Notes under the pieces: generated by a model
What the model was told of the DNA's origin: nothing
Database searches by the model: none
The model's input: the letters and a program-made list of their open reading frames with translations, nothing else
Program-made: the position numbers and the translations under genes
Shown: positions 29,983-38,298 of the stretch, piece by piece
Layout: every line of letters begins with the position of its first letter
How positions within the stretch are numbered: the first letter of the stretch is position 1
From: Methylomonas sp. MK1
GTDB lineage: Bacteria; Pseudomonadota; Gammaproteobacteria; Methylococcales; Methylomonadaceae
NCBI RefSeq assembly: GCF_000365425.1
Contig: NZ_AQOV01000001.1
Coordinates: forward strand, 2,294,001 to 2,358,000
Reading direction: 5' to 3'
DNA length: 64,000 bases

Positions 29983-30345
29983 ATGAACGCCATCCCATTT
30001 GACACCCTGCAATTTGCCAACCGTCTAAAAGCGGCGGGCTTTAGTGACGACCAAGCGCAAGTATTAACCGAGCTACAGCGCAGCGCCACCGACAGCACCC
30101 TTGAACAGGCGCGGCATGATTACCATTTAGACGACGTAGCCACCAAGCGCGACTTGAAAGAGATTGAAACCGCGTTGCGCCATGATATTGAAATGCTCAG
30201 GGCTGAAACAGGACGGCAAATTGCCGAAACTGGCAGACAAATAGCGGAAACCAAGGCGGATTTAACACGCTGGATTATCGGCGCTGGGTTTCTACAAACC
30301 AGTTTGATTATTGGCGTATTGCTAAAAATCGCCCACCTGATTTAG
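29983..30345 (+). CDS. Coiled-coil membrane protein (CCDC90/DUF1640-like)
   Basis: 120 residues: an N-terminal segment LKAAGFSDDQAQVLTELQ typical of DUF1640-like proteins, a coiled coil with a repeated AETGRQI heptad unit, and a C-terminal membrane helix (WIIGAGFLQTSLIIGVLL). These small proteins are often found beside toxin-antitoxin or phage genes; function unknown. It follows the integrase by 15 bp with a CAGGAA ribosome-binding site. Confidence 0.75.
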   Translation: MNAIPFDTLQFANRLKAAGFSDDQAQVLTELQRSATDSTLEQARHDYHLDDVATKRDLKEIETALRHDIEMLRAETGRQIAETGRQIAETKADLTRWIIGAGFLQTSLIIGVLLKIAHLI

Positions 30346-30362
30346 TCGCTCGAGAACCCGCC

Positions 30363-30503
30363 ATGATGACTTTAGAACTCGACTACCTGGAAGATAGCCA
30401 AGACACCAAACGCGCCGAAGCGGCCTATCAGCGCTACCTAGACAGCGGCAAGGTTACCCATAGCCTTGATGACGTGGTGAAAGTCTTTGACCTGGACAAT
30501 TAA
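30363..30503 (+). CDS. Small antitoxin-like protein
   Basis: 46-residue acidic protein (MMTLELDYLEDSQDTKR...LDDVVKVFDLDN) whose end overlaps the start of the RelE-like toxin frame by 17 bp, the usual antitoxin-toxin arrangement. I infer a type II antitoxin from size, charge and position; the exact family is not recognised. The partner toxin is broken. Confidence 0.65.
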   Translation: MMTLELDYLEDSQDTKRAEAAYQRYLDSGKVTHSLDDVVKVFDLDN

Positions 30504-30629
30504 GTTATCGGATGACGTCAAGCGGGACTTATCGAAACTGGATAAGCCTGTACAAAAGTGCATCGTTACCTTTCTGCAAGAGCGCATCCAGCCCGCCGAC
30601 AACCCGCGCGCCAGTGGCAAAGCCTTGTC
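30487..30629 (+). pseudogene. RelE/ParE-type toxin, truncated by IS21
   Basis: From TTG 30487 the product MTWTIKLSDDVKRDLSKLDK matches the start of RelE-family toxins, continuing to NPRASGKALS. At 30630 the IS21 terminal repeat begins, removing the second half, which carries the basic catalytic residues. The missing part is not found on the other side of the IS. Inactive as a toxin, presumably. Confidence 0.85.
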
Positions 30630-30654
30630 TGTTGGCGCCGGGAGAAATTTGATC
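30630..30654 (+). repeat. IS21 terminal repeat, istB-proximal end
   Basis: Begins TGTTGGCGCCGGGAGAAATT; matches the opposite end in 20 of 25 positions when reversed. Confidence 0.85.
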
Positions 30655-30775
30655 ACCCGTACCGGTTGAAATTTGACTAGGGGATGGAGCCGGTTTTTTG
30701 AATGGCCGGCCGTGGATAAGTGTAACGGAAACGGATAATGGGAAGGAAGTTTCATTATCCGCTTCCATGGATTAT

Positions 30776-31597
30776 TTAGACGTTATTCTCCTCTGACATT
30801 TCCTCATTCGATGGATTTTTACTACCGCCTCGCTTAGCTTGCTCCCGGGCCTGTATTCTTACCTTGGCTTGCTCGGTGCTGTGCCGAAAGCGGTAGGACT
30901 CATTGCCGGTTTCGATGATATGACAATGGTGAGTCAACCTATCCAGCAACGCCGTGGTCATCTTGGCATCGCCGAACACGCTGGACCATTCGGCAAAGGT
31001 TAGATTGGTGGTAATCACCACACTGGTGCGCTCGTACAGTTTCGACAGCAGGTGAAACAACAACGCGCCGCCGACCTGAGAGAACGGTAGATAGCCCAGT
31101 TCATCCAGAATGACCAAGTCCACTTGCATCAGTCTGTACGCCAACTTGCCCTGATTGCCGGTCGCTTTTTCTCGTTCAAGCTGGGTGACCAAATCAATCG
31201 TCGAGTAAAATCGTACTCGCTTGCCGTGATCGGTAATGGCTTTGACACCGAGAGCTGTAGCCAGATGTGTTTTACCTGTGCCAGTACCGCCAACCAAAAC
31301 CACGTTATGGGCAGCATCGGTGAATTGAGTTCTGGCAAGTTGATCGATCAGCGAGCGGTCAACGTTGGCGGATTCAAAGTCAAAGCCCGCTAAATCACGA
31401 TGCATGGGGAATCGCGCGGTTTGTAGCTGATAACGAATGGAGCGGATATGCCGATCCTCTGTCTCGGCTTGTAACAAGTGCCTAAGCAGCCATTCCGACG
31501 TGTGCAGGCTAGTGCCGGCTTGACTGGCGACCTCAGCATAGCCTGCGGCCATGCCATAGAGTTTGAGCGATTTCAATTCGGCTTCAATATCAAGCAT
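30776..31597 (-). CDS. istB: IS21-family helper ATPase IstB
   Basis: AAA+ ATPase related to DnaC that stimulates the IstA transposase and selects targets. 273 residues, with Walker [10 protein letters not shown] and Walker [14 protein letters not shown]. It overlaps istA by 8 bp. Full length, no frameshift visible, so the element may still be active. Confidence 0.96.
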   Translation of the reverse strand: MLDIEAELKSLKLYGMAAGYAEVASQAGTSLHTSEWLLRHLLQAETEDRHIRSIRYQLQTARFPMHRDLAGFDFESANVDRSLIDQLARTQFTDAAHNVVLVGGTGTGKTHLATALGVKAITDHGKRVRFYSTIDLVTQLEREKATGNQGKLAYRLMQVDLVILDELGYLPFSQVGGALLFHLLSKLYERTSVVITTNLTFAEWSSVFGDAKMTTALLDRLTHHCHIIETGNESYRFRHSTEQAKVRIQAREQAKRGGSKNPSNEEMSEENNV

Positions 31598-33125
31598 CTC
31601 CGCTCTCCTCAGCTAAACGGATGGGGCTGAGGTTTTCGCTCAACAAATCATAACGCCCGGTATCGGCAATAGGGACCTCGTTTAGCTTTAAGGCATCCGG
31701 TGTGGTGATGGTGGCTGGCTCTGGCTCATGATTTTCTGGCAGGCGAGTTAACAGATGGCGTACCTGTTCAACGCTGGTATGCCCCGATTCCAGGCATCGA
31801 TTGACAGCGGCGATGACAACGTCCAGGCCGTGAACCGGTACGCACGCCAACACCTCGGCCATCACCCGGTCGCCGCCGGGGCGCTTACGCAATGCACGCT
31901 GCAAAGACAACAATGGCGACGGCATCTCGGCAAACGGCGCACCGTTGCGTAACGCGCCCGGCTTGCGCTCCAGCAACGGGATATAGTGTTGCCAGTCATA
32001 GCTGACCTGGTCGCGGTCGAACAACCGTGCATGACTGGCAATCAGGGCATCGTCGGCGTACAGATCGAGCCTTTCCGGATACAGCCTGACACTGACTCGA
32101 CGGTTGGCCCAGCGACACAGTACCGAATAACGATTGCGCTTCACGGTCACCAGGCAAGTGCTGGATACGCGAGCCACCACCTCGATGTAGCCGTCAAACA
32201 TTCCGGGCATTGGCATCAGATGGGGTTGCTCGATCTCCACGGCCTCTTGCACGGTCATGCCGCTGGCATCCGGGCAAGGAATTTCAGCCCATAATGCCCG
32301 GCAGCGACTTTCCAACCACACGTTCAACTCTGCAAAGCTACCAAAGCATTGTTGCCCTGCATCCTGCCAGATACGGCGCCGACTATCCTGCACATTTTTC
32401 TCGACGATACCTTTCTCCCAGCCGGACGCCACATTGCAAAAGTCCGGATCAAACAGGTAATAAGCCGTCAGCGCCGCAAAGCGCGCGTTGACAATGCGCT
32501 CCTTGCCGCTCTGCACTTTATCGACCGCCGTTTTCATGTTGTCGTAGATGCCGCGCAACGGTACGCCACCCAGTACCCGAAAGGCACGGCTATGGGCATC
32601 GAACAGCATTTCGTGGCTTTGGCTGGGATAGGCCACCAGCAAAAAAGCCCGACTGGCGCAGAGTTTGGTATGAGCGACTTGTAAGCGCCGGTAAATACCG
32701 CCGACCACCAAGGACTCTTCACTCCAATCGAATTGAAAGGCCTCACCCCAACGGAATTTCAACGGCACGAACGCGTGTTTGCCGGCGTCGCTGGTACCGG
32801 CCTTGCGCCACGCCCGAATGTAATCGGTCAACTGCGTATAGCCACCGTCATAGCCGGCTTTCCGCAACTCTTCCAACAACCTCAATGCGGTACGTCTGTC
32901 GCGCTTGGGACGATAGCTATCGGCTATCAGGGCTTGCTTGAGCTGCTCTTCGTAAGGCGTCAGCTTGGTGGGTACCGAGCGACGTTGATAAGCAGGTTCG
33001 CTGCCATTAGGCATTCTCAGCCATTTTTTGACGGTATTGCGAGACAGACTGGTGCGTCTGGCAATCTCATTAATGGACAACTTATCGCGGAAATACATCC
33101 GCCGGATTTTGGCGTATAGGATCAT
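31590..33125 (-). CDS. istA: IS21-family transposase IstA
   Basis: 511 residues from ATG 33125 (AAAGGG site upstream; a GTG at 33134 is also in frame). N-terminal HTH ([20 protein letters not shown]), then an RNase H-like integrase core with FQFDWSE and [10 protein letters not shown] holding the first two acidic residues. C-terminal part is the IstA extension. Intact. Confidence 0.96.
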   Translation of the reverse strand: MILYAKIRRMYFRDKLSINEIARRTSLSRNTVKKWLRMPNGSEPAYQRRSVPTKLTPYEEQLKQALIADSYRPKRDRRTALRLLEELRKAGYDGGYTQLTDYIRAWRKAGTSDAGKHAFVPLKFRWGEAFQFDWSEESLVVGGIYRRLQVAHTKLCASRAFLLVAYPSQSHEMLFDAHSRAFRVLGGVPLRGIYDNMKTAVDKVQSGKERIVNARFAALTAYYLFDPDFCNVASGWEKGIVEKNVQDSRRRIWQDAGQQCFGSFAELNVWLESRCRALWAEIPCPDASGMTVQEAVEIEQPHLMPMPGMFDGYIEVVARVSSTCLVTVKRNRYSVLCRWANRRVSVRLYPERLDLYADDALIASHARLFDRDQVSYDWQHYIPLLERKPGALRNGAPFAEMPSPLLSLQRALRKRPGGDRVMAEVLACVPVHGLDVVIAAVNRCLESGHTSVEQVRHLLTRLPENHEPEPATITTPDALKLNEVPIADTGRYDLLSENLSPIRLAEESGDA

Positions 33126-33215
33126 GGTTATCACCCTTTAGGTTCCTGTCTAATTTCTGGACAGGACAGGTTAATAACCCTGGTCAATCTTCAGCCGGAA
33201 TTTACCGGTTTACTT

Positions 33216-33240
33216 GGTCAATTTTCAACCGGCGTCAACA
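33216..33240 (-). repeat. IS21 terminal repeat, istA-proximal end
   Basis: Ends ACCGGCGTCAACA on the plus strand, the inverted partner of 30630-30654. Confidence 0.85.
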
Positions 33241-33415
33241 ATATATCTCGTTTACTTTCCTGTAATTTCTTGGAAACAGCGGATAAATACTCGTTTGACA
33301 CGTCGGTAATCTTCATGCAGTTCCACTTGTTGGCAACCAAAGACCGAGAGTAGGAGTTTTGAGTGAACAACAAAAGCGCAATCGTTATGAAGTATTTTAG
33401 CTTCATTCTATCCAT
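33241..33415 (-). pseudogene. Exported small protein, 3' end removed by IS21
   Basis: From ATG 33415 (or 33406) the product MKLKYFITIALLLFTQNSYS is a clear signal peptide, followed by about 35 residues of mature sequence including VANKWNCMKITDVSNEYLSA. The frame enters the IS at 33240 and the original C-terminus is gone. Family not recognised. Confidence 0.7.
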
Positions 33416-33689
33416 AAAAAGCTTCCGGTTAGTTTTGGAGCATGAGCGCTGAGTAACTGGCTGATAAATTGACTCAGACCGAAAAAATGTAACAGAGCTA
33501 TAGAGTAGCTTAGTTGCTATTTAGACATATCACAGATTATCAAAAGCAGAGCGTCGTGAGCGGTAGCTAGGAATAGCTTAAATAAAAGTGGTCTAGGCAA
33601 TCTCGCGGCTATCCGCGTTATCGACATGAAGCACTTAATTGGCGGGTTTGCAGCTATAGATGCAAAAGTTGGGCAGCTTGAATTGCTTG

Positions 33690-34421
33690 TCAAGATTTTT
33701 GCCGAGCACGCTTAGCAAATCCAAAGACGCCGATAAACCCAGAAATAAATAACCAGGATGTGGTGGGGGCAGGCACAGTGGCAACGTCGCCGTCACGTAT
33801 AGCCCAAGCATACAAACCGTAGCCTAGCCCTGAACCGAATGGTTGCTGGTAACCGCCATATTGAAATGTCCATACGTTTCCTGGTCCAAGGGAAAACTCA
33901 ACCCCTGTCCAGTAGTAATTTTGAAGGTTTGTGAATAAAGCTAAATTCTCAGCGTTCGAACCAGATAAGACAGATTGTCCAGCTCTAACTCCCAAGTTTA
34001 TGTAAAACATATAACTTAGTTCGCTATCCTTGCAATTATATCCCGCACATGTTGTATCGCCCGTGAATTTAGGTAGCCGCCAATCATCATAGCCGCCATA
34101 AATCAAATTATCAGTCCAGACTTTAGCTCCCAGCCAACTCATGTAGCCTGAATAGGCATTGAAGTCTCTTGATGTAAGGGATTGATGTAAACCATCAGCA
34201 CTGTCTGGCAACCCCCCAGCATTAGCGATAATGTTGTTGACTAAATTTGGAGTATTTTTTGCCAGCGTTTTAAATAAATTGCCGTCTTGAGCCCAAGTAA
34301 CGTTAAGCACATCGTCGTAAACCAAGCCATTCCCTCGATCATAAAGCGCAGCCTCGGATGCTGAGCCAAAGCCAGCTCCAACCGCAAAAGATAAAGCTGT
34401 CAAAATTTGTTTGCGTTGCAT
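33690..34421 (-). CDS. Secreted DUF1566 protein with PEP-CTERM tag
   Basis: 243 residues from ATG 34421; the frame is open upstream but the signal peptide begins at MQRKQILTALSFAVGAGFG. The middle is a DUF1566 (Lcl-type) domain, recognised by the WLG and YGGYDDWRLPKF motifs. The C-terminus VPAPTTSWLF plus hydrophobic helix and KRARQKS is a PEP-CTERM-type sorting signal. Probable surface or matrix protein. It lies in the tRNA-Arg element as cargo; the same genome region has another such protein just outside the element. Confidence 0.85.
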   Translation of the reverse strand: MQRKQILTALSFAVGAGFGSASEAALYDRGNGLVYDDVLNVTWAQDGNLFKTLAKNTPNLVNNIIANAGGLPDSADGLHQSLTSRDFNAYSGYMSWLGAKVWTDNLIYGGYDDWRLPKFTGDTTCAGYNCKDSELSYMFYINLGVRAGQSVLSGSNAENLALFTNLQNYYWTGVEFSLGPGNVWTFQYGGYQQPFGSGLGYGLYAWAIRDGDVATVPAPTTSWLFISGFIGVFGFAKRARQKS

Positions 34422-34722
34422 AGCCCGATTCCCTTTGCCTGAATTTAGCAATAGGCTAATCATGGCATATAACCATAACGTTCGGCAAAACCAAGTGACA
34501 CTTACATAACGTAACTTATTGAGCGATTTGCGAAGATTGAAAAAGCGGTCTTGGCGACTTTGCATACAACGAAGCATTTTAAGCCGTTAGCGCTGAGCAT
34601 GCATAAAGGCCGGGTAGCACCGACTCATTGATTGCCGTTTATTTGGGCTTTTTATTCCTAGATGGGACAAAATTGGGACATTTGCAAAAAAACCAACCTC
34701 ATAAATCCATAACCCTTTGATT
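34422..34722. other. Region between PEP-CTERM gene and tRNA-Arg, no feature found
   Basis: About 300 bases that should contain the promoter of the PEP-CTERM gene and the right end of the element. I see no gene or clear signal. Confidence 0.4.
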
Positions 34723-34770
34723 TTATGGCGTCCCGGAGACGATTCGAACGTCCGACCTGTCCCTTAGGAG
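34723..34770 (+). repeat. Right attachment site inside tRNA-Arg
   Basis: 48-bp copy identical to 28517-28564, covering the 3' part of the tRNA-Arg gene and three bases beyond its CCA. Confidence 0.93.
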
Positions 34771-34802
34771 GGGACCGCTCTATCCTGCTGAGCTACCGGG
34801 AC
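34726..34802 (-). tRNA. tRNA-Arg (anticodon CCT)
   Basis: 77 nt including encoded CCA. The 7-bp acceptor stem GTCCCGG/CCGGGAC is perfect; D loop AGCAGGATA, anticodon stem GTCCC/GGGAC with loop CTCCTAA, and T loop TTCGAAT are all present. Anticodon CCT reads AGG codons. Its 3' half also serves as the integration site of the element to its left. Confidence 0.97.
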
Positions 34803-34833
34803 CTGGGTTGCAATTTTATCACAGGGTAAAAGG

Positions 34834-35613
34834 CTAAGCTTTCTGTTTTCTAATCTCTACGCGTTCAAGCGAAGTGATGAAATAGGACAGCTTGGATTGG
34901 CTTTTTGAAGACAGGTTTTCAAATAGTCCGCCGATTTGCACTTTGGCTGATGCCGCTGACACCGGCTTTACAAAACGCACCGACAGATCAAAATCCATTA
35001 CGTAATCTTCAAAGGTAATTTGACAGTTTTTGACGATATCGCCGCGCTGAACCCGCGCTCTGTTGACGGGAACGGTAATACCTGCGCCGCCTCTGGATAA
35101 ATCGAACAGACTACCTCCGACCGAAATACCCGTGCGCTGCACAACGCCGGAAAACGGAATATCGATACTGCTTATTTCCAGACGCGGGGTGCGCCGCCGC
35201 TGGGGATAAAACACGCGATCAGGCAACGGCGCTTTATAGTAGTTGATTCCTCGTGAATGACCGACTTCGATTCCAGTCAGATTAAACGATAAATGAATGC
35301 CTTTGTGAAAGGTAGAAAGTTTCAACGAGCGACTAAGCAACAAAAAATCGTTACCGTGCTTGGGCATCAGTTCGTCGAGAATAATGACTTTCTTATCCAG
35401 TTTGACTGCCAATATCGAGGAGCTAAAGTCCTCCCCCTCCACCTGAACAGTACATAGCGGCGAACTATTTTCAATTTCACCCAGTAACTTGGCAATCTTG
35501 TCGGGATCGGTAATAAAGTTGGGGTTCTCAAAACTTAATAGCTCGTCATCGTCATCTTGAGCGGGCTCCGTCGGCAACGGTTTTGAAAATAAATGCTTGA
35601 GTTTTCGCAGCAT
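34834..35613 (-). CDS. PilZ-domain flagellar brake protein (YcgR-like)
   Basis: 259 residues: N-terminal YcgR-type domain (about 30-130) and C-terminal PilZ domain with the c-di-GMP-binding residues R140/R144 (QRRRTPR) and the D171-L-S-R-G-G176 motif. Known YcgR proteins slow the flagellar motor when c-di-GMP is bound. It is the last gene of a minus-strand flgA-flgM-flgN-ycgR set, supporting a flagellar role. Confidence 0.9.
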   Translation of the reverse strand: MLRKLKHLFSKPLPTEPAQDDDDELLSFENPNFITDPDKIAKLLGEIENSSPLCTVQVEGEDFSSSILAVKLDKKVIILDELMPKHGNDFLLLSRSLKLSTFHKGIHLSFNLTGIEVGHSRGINYYKAPLPDRVFYPQRRRTPRLEISSIDIPFSGVVQRTGISVGGSLFDLSRGGAGITVPVNRARVQRGDIVKNCQITFEDYVMDFDLSVRFVKPVSAASAKVQIGGLFENLSSKSQSKLSYFITSLERVEIRKQKA

Positions 35614-35646
35614 AAGAGCGACCTTTCTGGTTATTCGTCGTTCAGT

Positions 35647-36141
35647 CTACACCGAAATTAATGTATGCGAAAACAGCTCGTTGCGGGTAACGCCATCGGG
35701 CCCGTAGGTAGCGGCTAACGGCGACTTACCTCTTAAGATTTGCAGCGATCTTTGCGTATGTCGACTCAATAACGCGATGCTGGCACCGTTTTGTTCGTTG
35801 ATTGTGCGACAGGTTTGGGAAAGTCTAACGATGTGATTCCAATAGTTCCAGGACTCGGAAATATTGATACCGGCGGCTTTGGCTTTGACCAGATAGGCTT
35901 TGATGCCATCGTTACTCACCACCAATTGCTCGGTGGCGAGCACTTGCCCTAATTGCTTAGTAAATTGCTCAAGTTGGGCAACCAGATCTTTTTTGTGGGT
36001 AGCCAGTGCGGAAATCGCATCCGCATCGGTTTTTTGTTTCAGGCTTGCGGCTTCGGCGTTTAGCAGCTCGAGCAAATTTTGCGTTGCTTTTAAACCGTTA
36101 TTTAATAGTTTCTCGGTGATTTGGTAAGTTTTCTCTATCAT
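35647..36141 (-). CDS. flgN: Flagellar export chaperone FlgN
   Basis: 164-residue, all-helical, cytoplasmic chaperone for hook-filament junction proteins FlgK and FlgL, both encoded in this window. The sequence has the leucine-rich helical pattern of the family with AINEQNGASIALL-like C-terminal helix. It lies 4 bp after flgM, the usual pairing. Confidence 0.88.
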   Translation of the reverse strand: MIEKTYQITEKLLNNGLKATQNLLELLNAEAASLKQKTDADAISALATHKKDLVAQLEQFTKQLGQVLATEQLVVSNDGIKAYLVKAKAAGINISESWNYWNHIVRLSQTCRTINEQNGASIALLSRHTQRSLQILRGKSPLAATYGPDGVTRNELFSHTLISV

Positions 36142-36145
36142 GACG

Positions 36146-36451
36146 TCATGTGCTATTGGTTAGTTGACCTTCAAATTGCAACATTTTCTCGGCAACGCGC
36201 TCGGCGTTAACTTGATAGCTGCCATCCTGCACAGCGGCTTTTATGGCCGCCACACGGTCTTCGTTCACCACGGGGGCGGCAGCGCTTGAAGCGGTTGCCG
36301 ATTTAATGTCCAGAGCGGTCGCGGTGATGTTGACTGTGTCCGTGGAGGGGCCGTTGACGGGCTTCTCTTTAAATTCGGCCGAGTCCTTAACCGCTGATTT
36401 TGCCGGTAGCGGTGTGCTAACAGATTTGCTGGTGATAGGGTCGATAGCCAT
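36146..36451 (-). CDS. flgM: Anti-sigma-28 factor FlgM
   Basis: 101 residues. The C-terminal half ([30 protein letters not shown]) is the FliA-binding region; the N-terminus is polar and unstructured, needed for export. Holds FliA inactive until the hook is finished. It has its own sigma-28-type promoter between flgA and flgM. Confidence 0.93.
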   Translation of the reverse strand: MAIDPITSKSVSTPLPAKSAVKDSAEFKEKPVNGPSTDTVNITATALDIKSATASSAAAPVVNEDRVAAIKAAVQDGSYQVNAERVAEKMLQFEGQLTNST

Positions 36452-36485
36452 GACGGAATTCCTAAATTAGTTTTATCTGTAGCAT

Positions 36486-36512
36486 TTAGCGGCATCATCA
36501 TAAATTCCTTTA
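36486..36512 (-). promoter_or_regulatory. Sigma-28 (FliA) promoter of flgM
   Basis: Minus strand reads TAAAGGAA, 11 bases, GCCGCTAA: seven of eight bases of the FliA -10 GCCGATAA and the TAAA -35 core with the exact consensus spacing of 15 between TAAA and GCCG. It lies 35 bp upstream of the flgM start. Confidence 0.85.
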
Positions 36513-36520
36513 ACGCTTTA

Positions 36521-37222
36521 TCAAAAATAAACCGATACCTGACCGGAATCGACCACGGTAGCCTGGATTACGCGTTGCGAAGACAGGTTTTTTACATTGA
36601 TTTTCTGACCTTTGGCTCCATCCGCCATCGCCGTGCCAACCGCGCTAATCAGCACTCCGGCCTTGCCTGATTGAATATTTACCCGCTCGCCGCGCTTCAC
36701 CAATGTCAACTCGGTAACGTGCAGTTTGCTTAACACGCTGCCGGCGGGAATATTGCGCACCGCCTGTTTATCGACGACGTCATCCAGCTCGGTCAGATAG
36801 CCCTGTTGCAACAAGCCAATATCGCGGGTTTCCGCAGTCAAATATTCGGCACGAATCACATCGCTGCGCTGTAATGATCGATTCAGGACCAATACTTCTT
36901 TAAACGACCTTACCGATACCATGCTGTAGATCGTCCAACCTCTTTCGCCCTGGCAACGCACTCCCACCGTATTCCTGCCCGGCTTTATCTCGCCGGATTG
37001 AGTAAATACTTGCAATAGTTGTTCGCACTGCGGCAATTGCAAACGCGGGTCGATTTGCGCGCCGCCTATTTCGTACTTGCCGCCAGGAGCAAGGCTGTTA
37101 CTGATGTATTGGTTAACCGCATCCTGGATTAACGGCACCGATTGCATCGGCCCCGCTAACGCTGTTTCGCAGACCAACAGCCAAATCACTCTCAAGTTTT
37201 TGCTCTTCATTGCAGTCGCCAT
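36521..37222 (-). CDS. flgA: Flagellar P-ring assembly chaperone FlgA
   Basis: 233-residue periplasmic protein needed for FlgI P-ring formation. Signal peptide (about 1-23), an SAF-like domain in the middle (LVLNRSLQRSDVI and following) and the C-terminal KGQKINVKNLSSQRVIQA motif common to FlgA. ATG 37222 or the in-frame ATG at 37210 may start translation. Sigma-54-type promoter 24 bp upstream. Confidence 0.93.
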   Translation of the reverse strand: MATAMKSKNLRVIWLLVCETALAGPMQSVPLIQDAVNQYISNSLAPGGKYEIGGAQIDPRLQLPQCEQLLQVFTQSGEIKPGRNTVGVRCQGERGWTIYSMVSVRSFKEVLVLNRSLQRSDVIRAEYLTAETRDIGLLQQGYLTELDDVVDKQAVRNIPAGSVLSKLHVTELTLVKRGERVNIQSGKAGVLISAVGTAMADGAKGQKINVKNLSSQRVIQATVVDSGQVSVYF

Positions 37223-37245
37223 TTTTTTGACTTTTGCAAGGATAA

Positions 37246-37261
37246 AGCACGAAACATACCA
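37246..37261 (-). promoter_or_regulatory. Sigma-54 promoter of flgA
   Basis: Minus strand TGGTATGTTTCGTGCT fits the -24/-12 consensus TGGCACG-N4-TTGCW, with GG and GC at the invariant 10-bp spacing. Start would fall near 37234, just upstream of flgA. Confidence 0.8.
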
Positions 37262-37327
37262 GTAATTTTATAAAGTAAAAAAAAGCAAAGTGTCTATAAT
37301 TGCAAGCAGTATATTTCAGGGGGTTTT

Positions 37328-38260
37328 ATGGCCGGAGTCTTAGACGGAGTCGATCAGCGCACCAAACTGGCGGGGCACAACAGATTCGAACTTTTGTTGT
37401 TTAAACTTGTTAGTAAACAACGATTTGGGATTAATGTTTTCAAAGTTCAGGAAGTGATTCAATGCCCACCCTTAACGCAAATTCCCAATTCACATTCTGT
37501 GATTTGCGGCGTTGCTCACCTGCGCGGCAAAACCATTCCCGTACTCGATTTGTCGATGGCTATCGGCATGAGACCCTTGGTGCGCGACGCCGGCTGCTAC
37601 GTCATCGTGACCGAATACAACCGTTCCATTCAAGGCTTTCTGGTCGGTTCGGTAGACCGGATCATCAATATCGGCTGGGAACAAGTAAAAGCCCCACCTA
37701 CCGGCACCGGTAAAGAAAGCTACCTAACCGCAGTAACTGAAATAGACGGTGAGCTGATAGAAGTGATTGACGTCGAAAAAGTCATGAAAGAAGTCATCGG
37801 CGGCCGCGAAGAAGCTTCTGCAGAAATCATCGACATGGAAGTAACCAGCAAAAACGATCACATACTGGTGGTGGACGATTCATCGGTGGCCAGAAACCAA
37901 GTTAAGCGGGTCTGCCAGCAAATTGGCATCGAATGTACACTGCTAAAAGACGGCCAAGAAGCCTGGGATCATTTAAATGCACTGGTGGCCGACGGCATCG
38001 ATATTCAGGACAAATACTCGATGATCATTTCCGATGTGGAAATGCCGCGCATGGACGGCTATACCCTAGCCACCAAAATCAAGGCCGACCCCAACATGAA
38101 AAAAATCTATTTGATTTTGCATACTTCATTAAGCGGCGTGTTTAACACATCGATGGTCCAAAAAGTCGGTGCCAACGAATTTCTGGCCAAATTTGATCCC
38201 GACTCGTTGATGAATTCCATCCAGCACCAGCTCAAACTTTATCATGCAGCCCATTCCTGA
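37328..38260 (+). CDS. cheV: Chemotaxis adaptor CheV
   Basis: 310 residues: CheW domain (about 15-160) with CGVAHLRGKTIPVLDL, and a receiver domain (about 175-305) with the phosphoacceptor D236 in SDVEMPRMDG. Couples receptors to CheA and is adjusted by phosphorylation. The start has an AGGGGG ribosome-binding site. Divergent from flgA; followed by cheR, the usual neighbour upstream of flgB. Confidence 0.95.
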   Translation: MAGVLDGVDQRTKLAGHNRFELLLFKLVSKQRFGINVFKVQEVIQCPPLTQIPNSHSVICGVAHLRGKTIPVLDLSMAIGMRPLVRDAGCYVIVTEYNRSIQGFLVGSVDRIINIGWEQVKAPPTGTGKESYLTAVTEIDGELIEVIDVEKVMKEVIGGREEASAEIIDMEVTSKNDHILVVDDSSVARNQVKRVCQQIGIECTLLKDGQEAWDHLNALVADGIDIQDKYSMIISDVEMPRMDGYTLATKIKADPNMKKIYLILHTSLSGVFNTSMVQKVGANEFLAKFDPDSLMNSIQHQLKLYHAAHS

Positions 38261-38298
38261 CCGATACTCAAGGCGCCGTCCACCCGCAAAATTCAGAC

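Larger units (their letters stand above)
30630..33240. mobile_element. IS21-family insertion sequence
   Basis: 2,611 bp with imperfect terminal inverted repeats beginning TGTTGRCGCCGG (20 of 25 positions match between 30630-30654 and the complement of 33216-33240). A second internal copy of the CCGGYTGAARWTTGAC motif occurs at both ends (30662-30677 and 33182-33198), like the multiple terminal repeats of IS21. It contains istA and istB. Flanking bases do not show a target duplication. Confidence 0.93.
28517..34770. mobile_element. Integrative element in the 3' end of tRNA-Arg(CCT)
   Basis: Bounded by 48-bp perfect direct repeats (28517-28564 and 34723-34770), the right copy being the 3' half of an intact tRNA-Arg gene and the left copy a displaced tRNA fragment. 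Distance between repeat starts is 6,206 bp. It carries a tyrosine integrase next to the left repeat, a coiled-coil membrane protein, an antitoxin with truncated toxin, an IS21-family element, a truncated exported protein and a PEP-CTERM protein. No replication or transfer genes are visible, so it is a small or eroded genomic island rather than a complete ICE or prophage. Confidence 0.9.

Noticed and set aside
37272-37300. TATAAT upstream of cheV as a sigma-70 or sigma-28 promoter
   Set aside because: The -10 is good but there is no acceptable -35 and the sigma-28 spacing is wrong; not listed as a feature.
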